From: JAWXCE01 sp033764775
Lineage (GTDB): Bacteria; Pseudomonadota; Alphaproteobacteria; Rhizobiales; Rhodomicrobiaceae
Length of the DNA: 64,000 nt
Assembly (NCBI GenBank): GCA_033764775.1
Contig: JANRIQ010000017.1
Location: forward strand, 57,472 to 121,471
Reading direction: 5' to 3'
The notes below the pieces were generated by a model. That model had not been told where the DNA came from. It did not search any database and worked only from the letters and a program-made list of their open reading frames with translations. A program made the position numbers and the translations under genes. Of the stretch, positions 24,146 to 34,886 are shown piece after piece; the stretch's first letter is position 1, and each line of letters opens with the position of its first letter.

Positions 24146-26290
24146 ATGACAGCGATCGACCCTCAGACTCAACCCCAGACCGAACGGCCCCCCGAGCTTT
24201 CCGCGTTGCTGGCGCCCGTGCGCAGCGTGGCCGGCGCGGGGCAGAAGGCCGAGGCGGCGCTCGCCAAGCTTCTGCACATCCAGCCGGATGCGCATCCCCG
24301 GCTCCTCGACCTGCTGTGGCGGTTTCCCGTGGGCTTCTCCGACCGCCGCGCTCGCCCGCTCATCGCCGAGGCGGAGCCGGGCCGCATCGCGACGCTGCGC
24401 GTCACCGTTCGCAAGCACAAGCCCGCCCCGGCTTCGACGCGTGCGCCTTACAAGGTCGCGTGCGAGGATGAAAGCGGCGTCATCGACCTCGTGTTCTTTC
24501 ACGCCGATGCGCGATTTCTGGAGCGGCTTCTGCCAGTTGGCGAGGAGCGTTACGTCTCCGGCGCGGTGGAACGTTACGGCAAGCGCCTGCAGATGTCGCA
24601 CCCTGATCACATCCTGACGCGCGCCCAGTTCGAGGCCATGCCGGACCTGGAGCCGATCTATCCGCTCGCCGCGGGCCTCACCCAAAAGCAGATGCGGCGG
24701 TTTGTGTCCGAGGCATTGGCCCGCGTCCCCGACACGCCGGAATGGATCGATGCGCGTCTGCGGGAGGCGCAAGGGTGGCCCGACATGCGCTCCGCTCTCG
24801 ACACGCTGCACCGCCCCATAGATGACGCCGACATGGCGGGCGCGGAGACGGCTCGCCGGCGGCTCAGCTATGACGAACTGTTCGCCGGGCAACTCGCCCT
24901 CGCGCTGTTGCGGCGCGAGTTCCGGCGCGGCGGCGGGCGGTCGGTCATCGGCGACGGCGCGCTTCTCAAGCGCATGCGGGCCGCGCTGCCCTTCCAGTTG
25001 ACAGCGGGACAGGAGATCGCGCTCGCCGAAATCCTGGCGGATATGGCCGCCCCGCGCCGCATGCTCCGGCTGCTGCAGGGCGATGTGGGCAGCGGGAAGA
25101 CGGCGGTGGCCATGCTCGCCATGGCGCGCGCGGTGGAGGCGGGCCATCAAGCCGCGCTGATGGCGCCGACGGAGGTGCTCGCCCGCCAGCACCATGAGAC
25201 GCTGGCGCCCGTGTTCGCCGCGTGCGGCGTGCGGGTTGCGCTGCTGACCGGGCGTGAGAAGGGCCGGGCGCGCGCCGCCGTGCTGGCGAGCGTCGCCTCG
25301 GGCGATGCGGGCGCCCTCATCGGCACGCACGCGCTGTATCAGCCCGAGGTGGCGTTTCGCGATCTGGCGCTCGCCGTCATCGACGAACAGCACCGCTTCG
25401 GGGTGCATCAGCGCTTCGCCCTGCAGGCGAAAAGCGGCGCCGCAGGATGCGACGTGCTGCTGACCACCGCGACGCCTATCCCGCGCACGCTCCTCCTCAG
25501 CCATTTCGGCGAGATGGACGCCTCTAAGCTGAAGGAAAAGCCGGCGGGCCGCAAACCCATCCTCACGCGGGCCGCGCCGATCGAACGGCTGGAGGAGGTG
25601 ACCGCCGCCGTCGGCCGGGCGCTGAAGAGCGGCGCGCAGGTATATTGGGTGTGCCCGCTTATCGAAACATCGGCGAAAAACGAGGCGGCGGCCGCCGAGG
25701 AGCGCGCGGCCTATCTGCGCCAGCGCTTTGTGGGCGCGGTCGGCCTCGTGCACGGGCGTATGAAGGCGGCCGACAGGGATGCCGCGATCGAGGCGTTCGC
25801 CGCCGGGCGCACGGGCGTGCTGGTGGCGACGACGGTGATCGAGGTGGGCGTCAACGTGCCGAACGCCACGGTGATGGTGATCGAGAATGCGCAAAGCTTC
25901 GGGCTTGCGCAATTGCATCAGCTGCGCGGACGCGTTGGGCGGGGGAGCGCGCAATCATCCTGCATGCTGCTTTACACCGGCCCACTCAGCGAAACGGCGA
26001 AAGCCCGGCTGGATGTGTTGCGGCGCACGAATGACGGTTTTCTCATCGCCGAGGAGGATTTGCGGCTGCGCGGCGGCGGCGAGGCTCTGGGCGCGCGCCA
26101 ATCGGGCGATCCGGGGTTCCGGGTGGCGCAGATGCCTCAGGACGCGGGACTGTTGCAGACGGCGAGCGACCAGGTCAAATATCTTCTGGCGAAAGACCCG
26201 CTTCTAACCTCGCCCGCCGGATGCGCCGCCAAGCTATGCCTGGCGCTGTTCGACCGGGCGGACGCCGCCCGGCTCATCGACGCGGGCTAG
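24146..26290 (+). CDS. recG: ATP-dependent DNA helicase RecG
   Basis: RecG remodels stalled forks and Holliday junctions. The 714-aa protein has an N-terminal wedge/OB domain (PLIAEAEPGRIATLRVTV, then YKVACEDESGVIDLVFF), helicase motif I GDVGSGKTAVA, motif Ia APTEVLARQHHETL, motif II DEQHRFGV, motif III TTATPIPRTL and motif VI QLRGRVGRG. Several in-frame ATGs lie upstream (24116, 24128); 24146 gives a product of normal length, and none has a strong ribosome-binding site. The stop overlaps the SPOR gene stop by 4 bp on the other strand. Divergent from sdhE-mfd, a usual alphaproteobacterial order. Confidence 0.96.
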   Translation: MTAIDPQTQPQTERPPELSALLAPVRSVAGAGQKAEAALAKLLHIQPDAHPRLLDLLWRFPVGFSDRRARPLIAEAEPGRIATLRVTVRKHKPAPASTRAPYKVACEDESGVIDLVFFHADARFLERLLPVGEERYVSGAVERYGKRLQMSHPDHILTRAQFEAMPDLEPIYPLAAGLTQKQMRRFVSEALARVPDTPEWIDARLREAQGWPDMRSALDTLHRPIDDADMAGAETARRRLSYDELFAGQLALALLRREFRRGGGRSVIGDGALLKRMRAALPFQLTAGQEIALAEILADMAAPRRMLRLLQGDVGSGKTAVAMLAMARAVEAGHQAALMAPTEVLARQHHETLAPVFAACGVRVALLTGREKGRARAAVLASVASGDAGALIGTHALYQPEVAFRDLALAVIDEQHRFGVHQRFALQAKSGAAGCDVLLTTATPIPRTLLLSHFGEMDASKLKEKPAGRKPILTRAAPIERLEEVTAAVGRALKSGAQVYWVCPLIETSAKNEAAAAEERAAYLRQRFVGAVGLVHGRMKAADRDAAIEAFAAGRTGVLVATTVIEVGVNVPNATVMVIENAQSFGLAQLHQLRGRVGRGSAQSSCMLLYTGPLSETAKARLDVLRRTNDGFLIAEEDLRLRGGGEALGARQSGDPGFRVAQMPQDAGLLQTASDQVKYLLAKDPLLTSPAGCAAKLCLALFDRADAARLIDAG

Positions 26291-27129
26291 CGCGAGATCA
26301 CCATGCAGGAGACTTTCTTGAGCTTCATGCTCTCGCAAATCTCGCGCGAGCGCGCGGCTCCCTGATATGGGCCGGCGACGACGCGGAACACTGGGCCGTC
26401 GCTGCGCTCGAACCGGGCGACCTCGGGCGTGACGCCCGCGAGCTCCTCCGACAGACGGGTGGCGAGACGCCTCGCCTCGGCCGCCGCGCTTTCCTCGGTG
26501 GAGACGCTGGCGAGCACGATCGTGAACTGGCGCGTGTCAGACGCGTCTGCCGCGGCCGGCGCAGCGACGATGGGGGCGGCGGCTACGGGCCGGGCCGGTT
26601 GCGCCGCCGCGGGACCCGGAGCGACGCGTGTCCCTTGCGCCCACGAATTAGCCGGTTTCTCCGCCTCGGCGCTCGTGGACGATCCGCCGAACAAGCCGCT
26701 CAAAAACCCGCCCGAGCTTTTGGGCGCGCTCTCGGACGCCTGATCGCCCAGCGGTTTGGCGCCGTCCGCGTCGTCCGTCACGCCCAGAAGGGCGAGCGTG
26801 CGTTTGCGTCCGTCCACGGCTCGCGGCCGCTCCCTCGTCGACAGGCCTTGCATGTAGACGGCGCTGGTGTAATCGGACAATGCGAGCGCCGGCTTGCCCA
26901 GCTTTTCATACGCTTCGGCGCGCAACAAAAAGGCCCTGGCGGCGGTGGCGTTGTCCATGGCCCCGGACCGGAACGCCTCGCCGATTTTCTGCACGGCCGC
27001 GTCGTGATCCCCGCGCTCGCTCAGCTTTGCGGCCGCGGTGAGGGTCTCCAGCGCACTCTGGGCGACGGCCGGCGCCGCCGCCAGCAACCAGGCCCCGCAC
27101 AAGACCGTATGAAGGAAAAACCGCATCAT
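26287..27129 (-). CDS. Exported SPOR-domain protein with TPR-like repeat
   Basis: The 280-aa product starts with a signal peptide (MMRFFLHTVLCGAWLLAAAP, ending AVAQ), followed by a helical TPR-like region (SERGDHDAAVQKIGEAF and YEKLGKPALALSDYTSAV, about 30-100), a Gly/Ser/Pro-rich linker and a C-terminal SPOR domain (about 205-280: FTIVLASVSTEESAAAEARR, then FRVVAGPYQ). SPOR domains bind peptidoglycan stripped of stem peptides at division sites. The ATG pair at 27126-27129 is the preferred start. Its role is likely in cell-wall remodelling or division; it is convergent with recG. Confidence 0.8.
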   Translation of the reverse strand: MMRFFLHTVLCGAWLLAAAPAVAQSALETLTAAAKLSERGDHDAAVQKIGEAFRSGAMDNATAARAFLLRAEAYEKLGKPALALSDYTSAVYMQGLSTRERPRAVDGRKRTLALLGVTDDADGAKPLGDQASESAPKSSGGFLSGLFGGSSTSAEAEKPANSWAQGTRVAPGPAAAQPARPVAAAPIVAAPAAADASDTRQFTIVLASVSTEESAAAEARRLATRLSEELAGVTPEVARFERSDGPVFRVVAGPYQGAARSREICESMKLKKVSCMVISR

Positions 27130-27218
27130 CCGTTTTCCGCCGCCTTTGACTAAAAAATAGCGCACGGCGCTTACAATACGTCAAGCAGACGAATAGGGCT
27201 ACACGGTGTCGTCCCCGG

Positions 27219-29039
<1,821 letters not shown>

Positions 29040-29144
29040 GACCGCCCCTCCCTCGCAACGAGCGCCGCTCAGACGCGAATGTGACTATCAAGCTTCGCAG
29101 GCAAGGCCAAATCACACCGCGTTACCGCGAATGTCCGCCGCGGG

Positions 29145-30512
29145 TCACGGCTTGGGGCGGCGACGGCGCTCCCGCACGATGTCAGCCCAACGCGGCTTTT
29201 CGATCTGGCGGGCGCGCCCGACCGCGAGCGCCCCCGGCGCCACATTCGCCGTGATGACGCTGCCGGAGCCGACATACGCGCCGGCGCCGATCGTCACGGG
29301 CGCGACAAGCGCCGAGTTGGAGCCGATGAATGCGCCCTCGCCGATGTCGGTCACGTGCTTGTCGAAACCGTCGTAATTGCAGGTGATGGTCCCGGCGCCG
29401 ATATTGGCGTCTGCGCCAATGCGCGCGTCGCCGAGGTAGCTCAAGTGATTCGCCTTGGCGCCGTCGGCGAGCGTCGCGTTCTTGACCTCGACAAAATTGC
29501 CGACGCGCACATGGGAGCCGAGGCGCGCGCCGGGCCGCAGCCGCGCGAAGGGTCCAATGACCGATCCGGCGCCAATATGGGCGCCTTCGATATGGCTGAA
29601 GGCGCGGACGACGGCGCCGCTTTCCACGCGCACCCCAGGGCCGAAGACCACGTGCGGCTCGACAGTCACATCGGGCGCAAGCGCCGTGTCGAACGCGAAT
29701 GTGACCGTTTCGGGCGCGATGAGCGTTGCGCCGCCGTCGAGGGCGCGGGCGCGCAGGCGGCGTTGCATGATCGCCTCGGCGCGTGCGAGCTGGGCGCGGT
29801 CGTTGACGCCGAGCGTATCCTCCTCGTCGCAAACGACGAGCGCCGTGGGGACGCCCCGCGCGGCGGCGAGCGCGACGATGTCGGTGAGATAATATTCGCC
29901 CTTCGCGTTGTCGGGGCGCACGGCGTCGAGAAGCGATGCGAGCAGCCCGCCGCCGCGAACGCCGATCACGCCCGAATTGCAGAGGCGGATGGCGCGTTCA
30001 TCGGTCGTCGCGTCCCTCTGTTCGCGGATGGCGGCGGGCCGGCCTTCGGGGTCGAGCAGGATGCGGCCGTAGCCGGTCGGGTCGGTGGCGTTGAAACCGA
30101 GCACGGCGAGGCCAGGAGCGGCGAGCGCCGACAAGGCTTCGCGCACGGCGAGCACCGCCTCGGCCGGTAGAAGCGGGCAATCGCCATACAGGATAAGCAC
30201 ATCGCCGCTAAAGGCCTCGAACGCGGGCTTCGCCGCGAGCACCGCGTGAGCGGTCCCGAGCGGCGGGTGCTGCACGAAGAAGGAGACGCGGGCCTCCATG
30301 CCAGAAAAGGCGGAGGCGAGATCGGCGCCGGGCGCGGCGACACCAGCGATGTCTTGGACGCCTGCTGCGACGGCGGCGTGGGCGGCGTGAGCGATCATCG
30401 GGCGGCCTGCAACAGCGTGCAGAACCTTCGGCAGCGATGATTTCATGCGCGTGCCAAGACCTGCGGCGAGAAGCACGCAAAGCGCCGGGGGCGCGGCAGC
30501 GTTGTCGGTCAT
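29145..30512 (-). CDS. glmU: Bifunctional N-acetylglucosamine-1-P uridylyltransferase/acetyltransferase GlmU
   Basis: Acetylates GlcN-1-P and uridylates it to UDP-GlcNAc for peptidoglycan and lipid A. The 455-aa protein has the N-terminal pyrophosphorylase motif LAAGLGTRMKSSLPKVLH, the GD-type segment LYGDCPLL and, from about residue 250, hexapeptide left-handed beta-helix repeats with the catalytic HLSYLGDA and NYDG..K elements. ATG at 30512 is chosen for length and alignment to the family; a longer frame reaches 30650 but lacks a usable ribosome-binding site. Upstream of glmS in a likely operon. Confidence 0.95.
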   Translation of the reverse strand: MTDNAAAPPALCVLLAAGLGTRMKSSLPKVLHAVAGRPMIAHAAHAAVAAGVQDIAGVAAPGADLASAFSGMEARVSFFVQHPPLGTAHAVLAAKPAFEAFSGDVLILYGDCPLLPAEAVLAVREALSALAAPGLAVLGFNATDPTGYGRILLDPEGRPAAIREQRDATTDERAIRLCNSGVIGVRGGGLLASLLDAVRPDNAKGEYYLTDIVALAAARGVPTALVVCDEEDTLGVNDRAQLARAEAIMQRRLRARALDGGATLIAPETVTFAFDTALAPDVTVEPHVVFGPGVRVESGAVVRAFSHIEGAHIGAGSVIGPFARLRPGARLGSHVRVGNFVEVKNATLADGAKANHLSYLGDARIGADANIGAGTITCNYDGFDKHVTDIGEGAFIGSNSALVAPVTIGAGAYVGSGSVITANVAPGALAVGRARQIEKPRWADIVRERRRRPKP

Positions 30513-30651
30513 GCAAGGAGCGCCCGCTGTTGCCATCGCAAGCCAGCTATCACCGGCATCCGCTAAAGACAAGAGGAAGGGGACGAAGGCGTCGCGCGGC
30601 TTATGGCCGTTGAGAGCGGCTCCGATCATTATGACAAGTCGGAAAAACAAA

Positions 30652-30673
30652 AAAGCCGCCCGAAGGCGGCTTT
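30652..30673 (-). terminator. Rho-independent terminator of porin 2
   Basis: Perfect 9-bp stem AAAGCCGCC / GGCGGCTTT around CGAA (UUCG in the mRNA, with the stable C-G closing pair). The A-rich flank at 30641-30651 gives a long U tract on the minus strand. Same design and spacing (about 22 bp after the stop) as for porin 1. Confidence 0.9.
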
Positions 30674-30694
30674 CTCATAAAACGATTGCGTTGA

Positions 30695-32086
30695 TTAGAA
30701 GCTGATCATCGCGCCGACCAGGAAGCTGTTCAGAGCTTCATAGTCTTGCTTATCGCCATTGCCCTGCGCGTCAACGAACTCAACTTCGCTGTCGAGCTGA
30801 ACCCACTTGGCCCAAACCGCCATGGCGGCCGCGTCGATTTCCTGCACGACGCCGAGACCGAAGCGCTCGATTTCGGAGCCCCTGATGCTGATGCCGCCGG
30901 CGTCGCAAGCATCGCCGATCGCGGTGCCGTTGATAGTGCCGTTGCAGTTGAAGCCGCCCCACATGTCGTTGTACTGAGCGTATTCACCGTAAAGCACCGT
31001 GTGACCAAGCGAGTTCCACTGTTTGCGGATACCGGCCTTCACGAAGTAATGGTCGTTGTCGTCAACGGCTTGGAACGTCCCGGAGCCCGTGCCGGTAAAG
31101 GCGTCCTCAACCTCTTCCTGGCCGTAAGCGCCGTAAAGGAACAGGCCGGTCGGAGTGTGCATCGCCATGGCGCCGATCTGGAAGTATTCCGAGTCGGGCG
31201 TGCTGGAGATGGTTGCGCCGCCGCCGCCGTTAACAACCACGTCGCCGCGGTCGCCGTTCCAAGAGTACGCGGCCACAGCCTTAAACTTCACAGAGTTCCA
31301 TTCGCCGGAGTAGCGGACGGAGGTGTCCCAGAAGTCGTTCTCGCCCCAGGAGGCCGAGAAAATGAAGCCGCCAATTGTGGGCGAGTCGTAACGCACCGAG
31401 TCAGTGGGCACGCCGTTACAGTCCGCGCCGATCGGCAAGGCCGTGTGATTACAGAAACCGAGTTGGCCGATGCGGTTGCCTTCCAGGCCCGCCAGGCCGC
31501 TCGGGCCGCCTTCGGGGCGCAGGAAGAACGAAGCGCCGTCGAAGAGCACCCAGTTCGATTGCACCAAGCTGCCGGAGAAGTCCGCGAGGATAGCCGCGTT
31601 GTCCGAAGCTTGCGATTGCTGACCGACCGCCAAACGGCCGAGGCGGTCGCTGTTGATGAACCAATAAGCCTCAAGCGTGTTCAGGCGGCTGCCCGCGCCC
31701 TCGTCGTTCACCTGATCGACGAACAGGCTTTCAGAGGTCAGCACCTCGATGTGGGCGTTGAAGCCTGCTTGCCAGCCCGGCTTGATCTCGGCCTTGCCGC
31801 TGAATTTAAAGTGAGTGCCGAGCGTCGTGCTGGTGTCGACGATATAGGCGTCGCTCAGATCGCCGTCGTCCCAGATGTAGATTTCGCGCGATACGAAGCC
31901 GGTGACCGCGAGCGAAACTTTGCGGTTGCCTTTGCGTGCGGTGGTCGCTTCCAGTTCAGCGACGCGCTCCTCCAGATCGGCGCAGCAATCCCCGCCGAGA
32001 TCGGCGGCTTGCGCCGGCGCAAAGCTCATGCCGCCGATAAACAGGGCGGACGCAGCCAGCGCCATCATGTGTTTGTTAAGGACCAT
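30695..32086 (-). CDS. Outer-membrane porin (Porin_2 type), copy 2
   Basis: A 463-aa porin precursor, with signal peptide to residue 27 (ending AQA), the mature start ADLGGDCC, the coiled coil LEERVAELEATTARKGNRK and a beta-barrel ending in Phe (GAMISF). The two porins share the signal-proximal part and the general strand pattern, but the barrel and loops differ, with this one longer by about 50 residues, including Cys-containing loops near 200 and 385. The ATG at 32086 is preceded by GGGGGAA. It may have a different pore selectivity from copy 1. Confidence 0.9.
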   Translation of the reverse strand: MVLNKHMMALAASALFIGGMSFAPAQAADLGGDCCADLEERVAELEATTARKGNRKVSLAVTGFVSREIYIWDDGDLSDAYIVDTSTTLGTHFKFSGKAEIKPGWQAGFNAHIEVLTSESLFVDQVNDEGAGSRLNTLEAYWFINSDRLGRLAVGQQSQASDNAAILADFSGSLVQSNWVLFDGASFFLRPEGGPSGLAGLEGNRIGQLGFCNHTALPIGADCNGVPTDSVRYDSPTIGGFIFSASWGENDFWDTSVRYSGEWNSVKFKAVAAYSWNGDRGDVVVNGGGGATISSTPDSEYFQIGAMAMHTPTGLFLYGAYGQEEVEDAFTGTGSGTFQAVDDNDHYFVKAGIRKQWNSLGHTVLYGEYAQYNDMWGGFNCNGTINGTAIGDACDAGGISIRGSEIERFGLGVVQEIDAAAMAVWAKWVQLDSEVEFVDAQGNGDKQDYEALNSFLVGAMISF

Positions 32087-32391
32087 ATTTCCCCCAGATA
32101 AGTTGTCTTACCAGTTCACTTGCGAATGAGAACAAATGGATTCGTATCGAACAGGAAAGGCCCAGCTCCCGGCTGCGCTTAAATTTTCAATATGACGGCT
32201 ACTGTGCACCTAAAGTCGCATCTATAAATTTGATTGGTAGTGCATCCGTTTTCGGAATGAAACCGGTTTGCGCGATTTCTAGGCACAATCCACACCCGGC
32301 GTTGCAAGTTCGCAACGATGTGGCTTTCCAAGCTGTGGCAAGTGTACGATAGGACAATTCAGCGCACCTTTAAGCGCGCTCGCCCTTGCGT
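32087..32391. other. 305-bp region between porin 2 and the metallopeptidase gene
   Basis: No gene is supported. The part at 32185-32240 is clearly AT-rich and is the probable promoter region of porin 2, which is transcribed leftward. No confident -35/-10 pair or operator was found. The metallopeptidase gene ends at 32392 on the same strand. Confidence 0.5.
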
Positions 32392-33375
32392 TTACAGGCC
32401 CGCGCCCGCACGGAATGTGTCGCACGCGTCCAGTCGGCCCTGGTCGAAGCCAATTTTGAACCAGCGCATGCGCTGCGCGGACGAGCCGTGCGTGAACGAA
32501 TCGGGCGCGACGCGTCCGCCCGCCTGGCGCTGCAGACGATCATCGCCGATGGCGCTGGCGGCGTTCAGCGCCTCCTCCAGATCGCCTGATTCAAGCACAT
32601 TGCGTTTGGCGTTCGCGTGATGCGCCCACAGCCCGGCGAAGCAGTCGGCCTGAAGCTCCATGCGCACTTGGAGCGCGTTCTGTTCCCCTTGCCCCATGCG
32701 CTGCTTCGCCGTCATGACCTTTTCCGTCACGCCAAGCAAGGTCTGAACGTGGTGGCCAACCTCATGCGCAATGACATAGGCGCGGGCGAAATCGCCGGGC
32801 GCGCGGAACCGCTGGCTCAGATCGCGGAAGAAGCTGAGATCGAGATAGAGCCGTTGATCGAGGGGGCAATAGAACGGCCCCATCTGGGATTGGCCGAGGC
32901 CGCAGCCCGAACGAGTGGCGTCTTCATAAATCACGAGAACCGGCTCGCTGTAGCGTCGGCCGAGGCGCTGAAACTGCTCGTTCCACACGTCCTCCGTCAT
33001 TTTCAGCACGGCGGCGGCGAAGCGCGATTCCGGATCGGCGGCGTTGGCGGGCGCGGCGGGGCCGCCCTGGGGCGCGGGTTGCGGCGCCGGGAAGGGACGG
33101 CGCTCGCCCGTTTGGATGGGGCCGCCGGGCCCGGGAGCGCCGCCTTCCAGCAACAGGCGCGGATCGACGCCGAGCAGAAGCAGCACGATGACAACGATAA
33201 TGATGCCGATGAGGCCGCCGCCGCCTTGCCGCCCGCCCGGCATGGGAAAACGGCCGCCGCCGGACGGGAAGCGAAAGCCGCCGCCGCCGCCCGGCCGTGG
33301 AAATGGAAAGCGAAAGCCGCCCTTGCCGCGCCGGTCTTCAACGTTGTCGCTGCCGCGCTCGCCTTCCCACTTCAT
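32392..33375 (-). CDS. Neutral zinc metallopeptidase (YpfJ family)
   Basis: A membrane-bound member of the putative neutral zinc metallopeptidase family (PF04228). The 327-aa protein has a Gly/Pro/Phe-rich cytoplasmic N-terminus, one membrane helix (about 55-70, IGIIIVVIVLLLLG) and a C-terminal domain with the HExxH zinc motif in AHEVGHHVQTLLG near 205. The Asp/Glu ligand region with ELQADCFAGLWAH follows, as in the family. The physiological substrate is unknown. It starts 19 bp after the malonyl-CoA decarboxylase stop on the same strand and may be cotranscribed. Confidence 0.88.
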   Translation of the reverse strand: MKWEGERGSDNVEDRRGKGGFRFPFPRPGGGGGFRFPSGGGRFPMPGGRQGGGGLIGIIIVVIVLLLLGVDPRLLLEGGAPGPGGPIQTGERRPFPAPQPAPQGGPAAPANAADPESRFAAAVLKMTEDVWNEQFQRLGRRYSEPVLVIYEDATRSGCGLGQSQMGPFYCPLDQRLYLDLSFFRDLSQRFRAPGDFARAYVIAHEVGHHVQTLLGVTEKVMTAKQRMGQGEQNALQVRMELQADCFAGLWAHHANAKRNVLESGDLEEALNAASAIGDDRLQRQAGGRVAPDSFTHGSSAQRMRWFKIGFDQGRLDACDTFRAGAGL

Positions 33376-33394
33376 CGTATTCCTCCCGGCGCGG

Positions 33395-34753
33395 CTAGCT
33401 CACCGGCACCAGAGCTTTCGATTTCTCCGGGGCCAGCAGCAGCGACCTTACCGCCTTCGAGGCGACGATCTCGCCCGTGTTGGCGTAGGCCTCATGATTG
33501 CGCTCGATGTCCTTTAAATCATACCGGTAGTTGACCATCAATCCGTGCGATTCGCGCATGCCCTTCTCGGACACGTCGCCGAGCCAGTTAATGCGCTCAA
33601 GCCGGGCGCCGTTCCCCAGGTGGAAGCGCGCGACGGGGTCGATGGGACGGCCCGCCGGGTTTTTGACGATGAAGAAATATTGCGCGGCGATGCTGAGCAT
33701 CAGACCCTTCAGCGCCTCGGCGTCCTCCTCGTCCTGCGCCCACGAGAAATCATCGAGCGCGCTCAGGAGTTCGCGTTGCTCCGCGTTCAGATAATCGAGT
33801 TCGTGACCGTCTCGGGCGCGCTCGAACCATTTGCGGAAGCCGGGGATGGGCGAAAGCGTGACGAAGGTCTTCAGGCTCGGGATATCGGCCGAGAGATCCT
33901 GCGCCACTTGCTTGATCAGGAAATTGCCGAAAGAAATGCCCGCCAGCCCCTTTTGGCAGTTGGAGATCGAGTAGAACACCGCCGTCGTCGGATCGCCCGC
34001 AATGGCCGGCGGCCGCGTCTCCTGCTCCAGCACCTTTTGAATCGAGGCTGGGGTTTCCTTGTCAAGCGCCACCTCGACGAAAATAAGCGGGTCGTCGACC
34101 ATCGAGGGATGGAAGAACGCGTAACAGCGGCGGTCGGCCAAATCGAGCCGGCGGCGCAGGTCGGCCCAGCCGCGCATCTGATGCACCGCCTCGTACTCCA
34201 TCAGCTTTTCGAGGATCGAAGCGGAGGTCGACCAGTCAATGCGTCGCAGAACCAGGAAGCCCCGGTTGAACCAGGACGAGAGAAGATGCGTGAAATCCCG
34301 GTCTAAGTCCGCAAGGTCGGGCGCGTCCTTGAGAAGGTCGAGCAGGTCGGCCCGCATCCGTACGATCTGCGCGGTGGCGCCGGGCGCGGCGTTCAGCCGG
34401 CGCAAAAACTCCTGGCGCGGCGGCTCCACGGCGGCCGTCAGCCGGCTCAGGGTCTCAGCAGATGGGTGAGCGATGTAGGCGGCGGCGGCGGCCTTCACCA
34501 CGGCCTCATTCGGCGCGAATGCGGCGGTGACGCTGCGGAAGAAGTCGATGCGGGCCTTGCGCTGCAACCCCCGGTAGATTTCGAGAATCTGTTGCGCAAT
34601 TGCAACGCCTGACGCCTCACCACGTCCTGAGAGGAGCGTTTGCGAAAGCGAATCAATGGATTGCGGCTCGCCCTGGGGTTTGGAGAGGTCGAGAAGCTGA
34701 CGGCCTTTCGCCGAAATTGAGGATAATAACTCCTGAAAAAAGGAAACGTTCAC
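33395..34753 (-). CDS. matA: Malonyl-CoA decarboxylase
   Basis: Decarboxylates malonyl-CoA to acetyl-CoA. The 452-aa protein has the helical N-terminal domain (about 1-170) and the acetyltransferase-like catalytic domain with RRCYAFFHPSMVDDPLIFVEVAL, a segment with Ser/Asn (YSISNCQKGLAGISFGNFLIK) and the family signature TLSPIPGFRKWF; the catalytic His/Ser pair region is at HPS and in YSISN. It is the homologue of human MLYCD and rhizobial MatA. The gene faces away from matR, with an inverted-repeat region between. No CoA-transferase type malonate genes are present. Confidence 0.93.
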   Translation of the reverse strand: MNVSFFQELLSSISAKGRQLLDLSKPQGEPQSIDSLSQTLLSGRGEASGVAIAQQILEIYRGLQRKARIDFFRSVTAAFAPNEAVVKAAAAAYIAHPSAETLSRLTAAVEPPRQEFLRRLNAAPGATAQIVRMRADLLDLLKDAPDLADLDRDFTHLLSSWFNRGFLVLRRIDWSTSASILEKLMEYEAVHQMRGWADLRRRLDLADRRCYAFFHPSMVDDPLIFVEVALDKETPASIQKVLEQETRPPAIAGDPTTAVFYSISNCQKGLAGISFGNFLIKQVAQDLSADIPSLKTFVTLSPIPGFRKWFERARDGHELDYLNAEQRELLSALDDFSWAQDEEDAEALKGLMLSIAAQYFFIVKNPAGRPIDPVARFHLGNGARLERINWLGDVSEKGMRESHGLMVNYRYDLKDIERNHEAYANTGEIVASKAVRSLLLAPEKSKALVPVS

Positions 34754-34790
34754 GATCCCGCTCCAAAATAATCCATCCGCCTGCGAATTT

Positions 34791-34831
34791 TACTGGATTG
34801 TATACACATTTCCAGTATTATTAATGGAAAT
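34791..34831. promoter_or_regulatory. Candidate MatR operator in the matA-matR divergent region
   Basis: A perfect palindrome TGTATACA (34799-34806) is flanked by the inverted repeat TACTGGA (34791-34797) / TCCAGTA (34811-34817); overlapping it, ATTTCCA (34808-34814) pairs with TGGAAAT (34825-34831). The centre TTGTATACA fits the FadR-subfamily GntR operator form and, from memory, the published rhizobial MatR site with a TTGTA/TACA core. It is 38-78 bp from matA and 56-96 bp from matR, so one site could control both. Confidence 0.6.
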
Positions 34832-34886
34832 CACTATCTATTATGCCGTTCTGGCATGATCTCCCAACTTGCAACACCGGTCTCCG

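Noticed and set aside
23837..25954. 705-aa minus-strand frame opposite recG
   Set aside because: Antisense of recG helicase motifs; composition typical of high-GC shadow frames.
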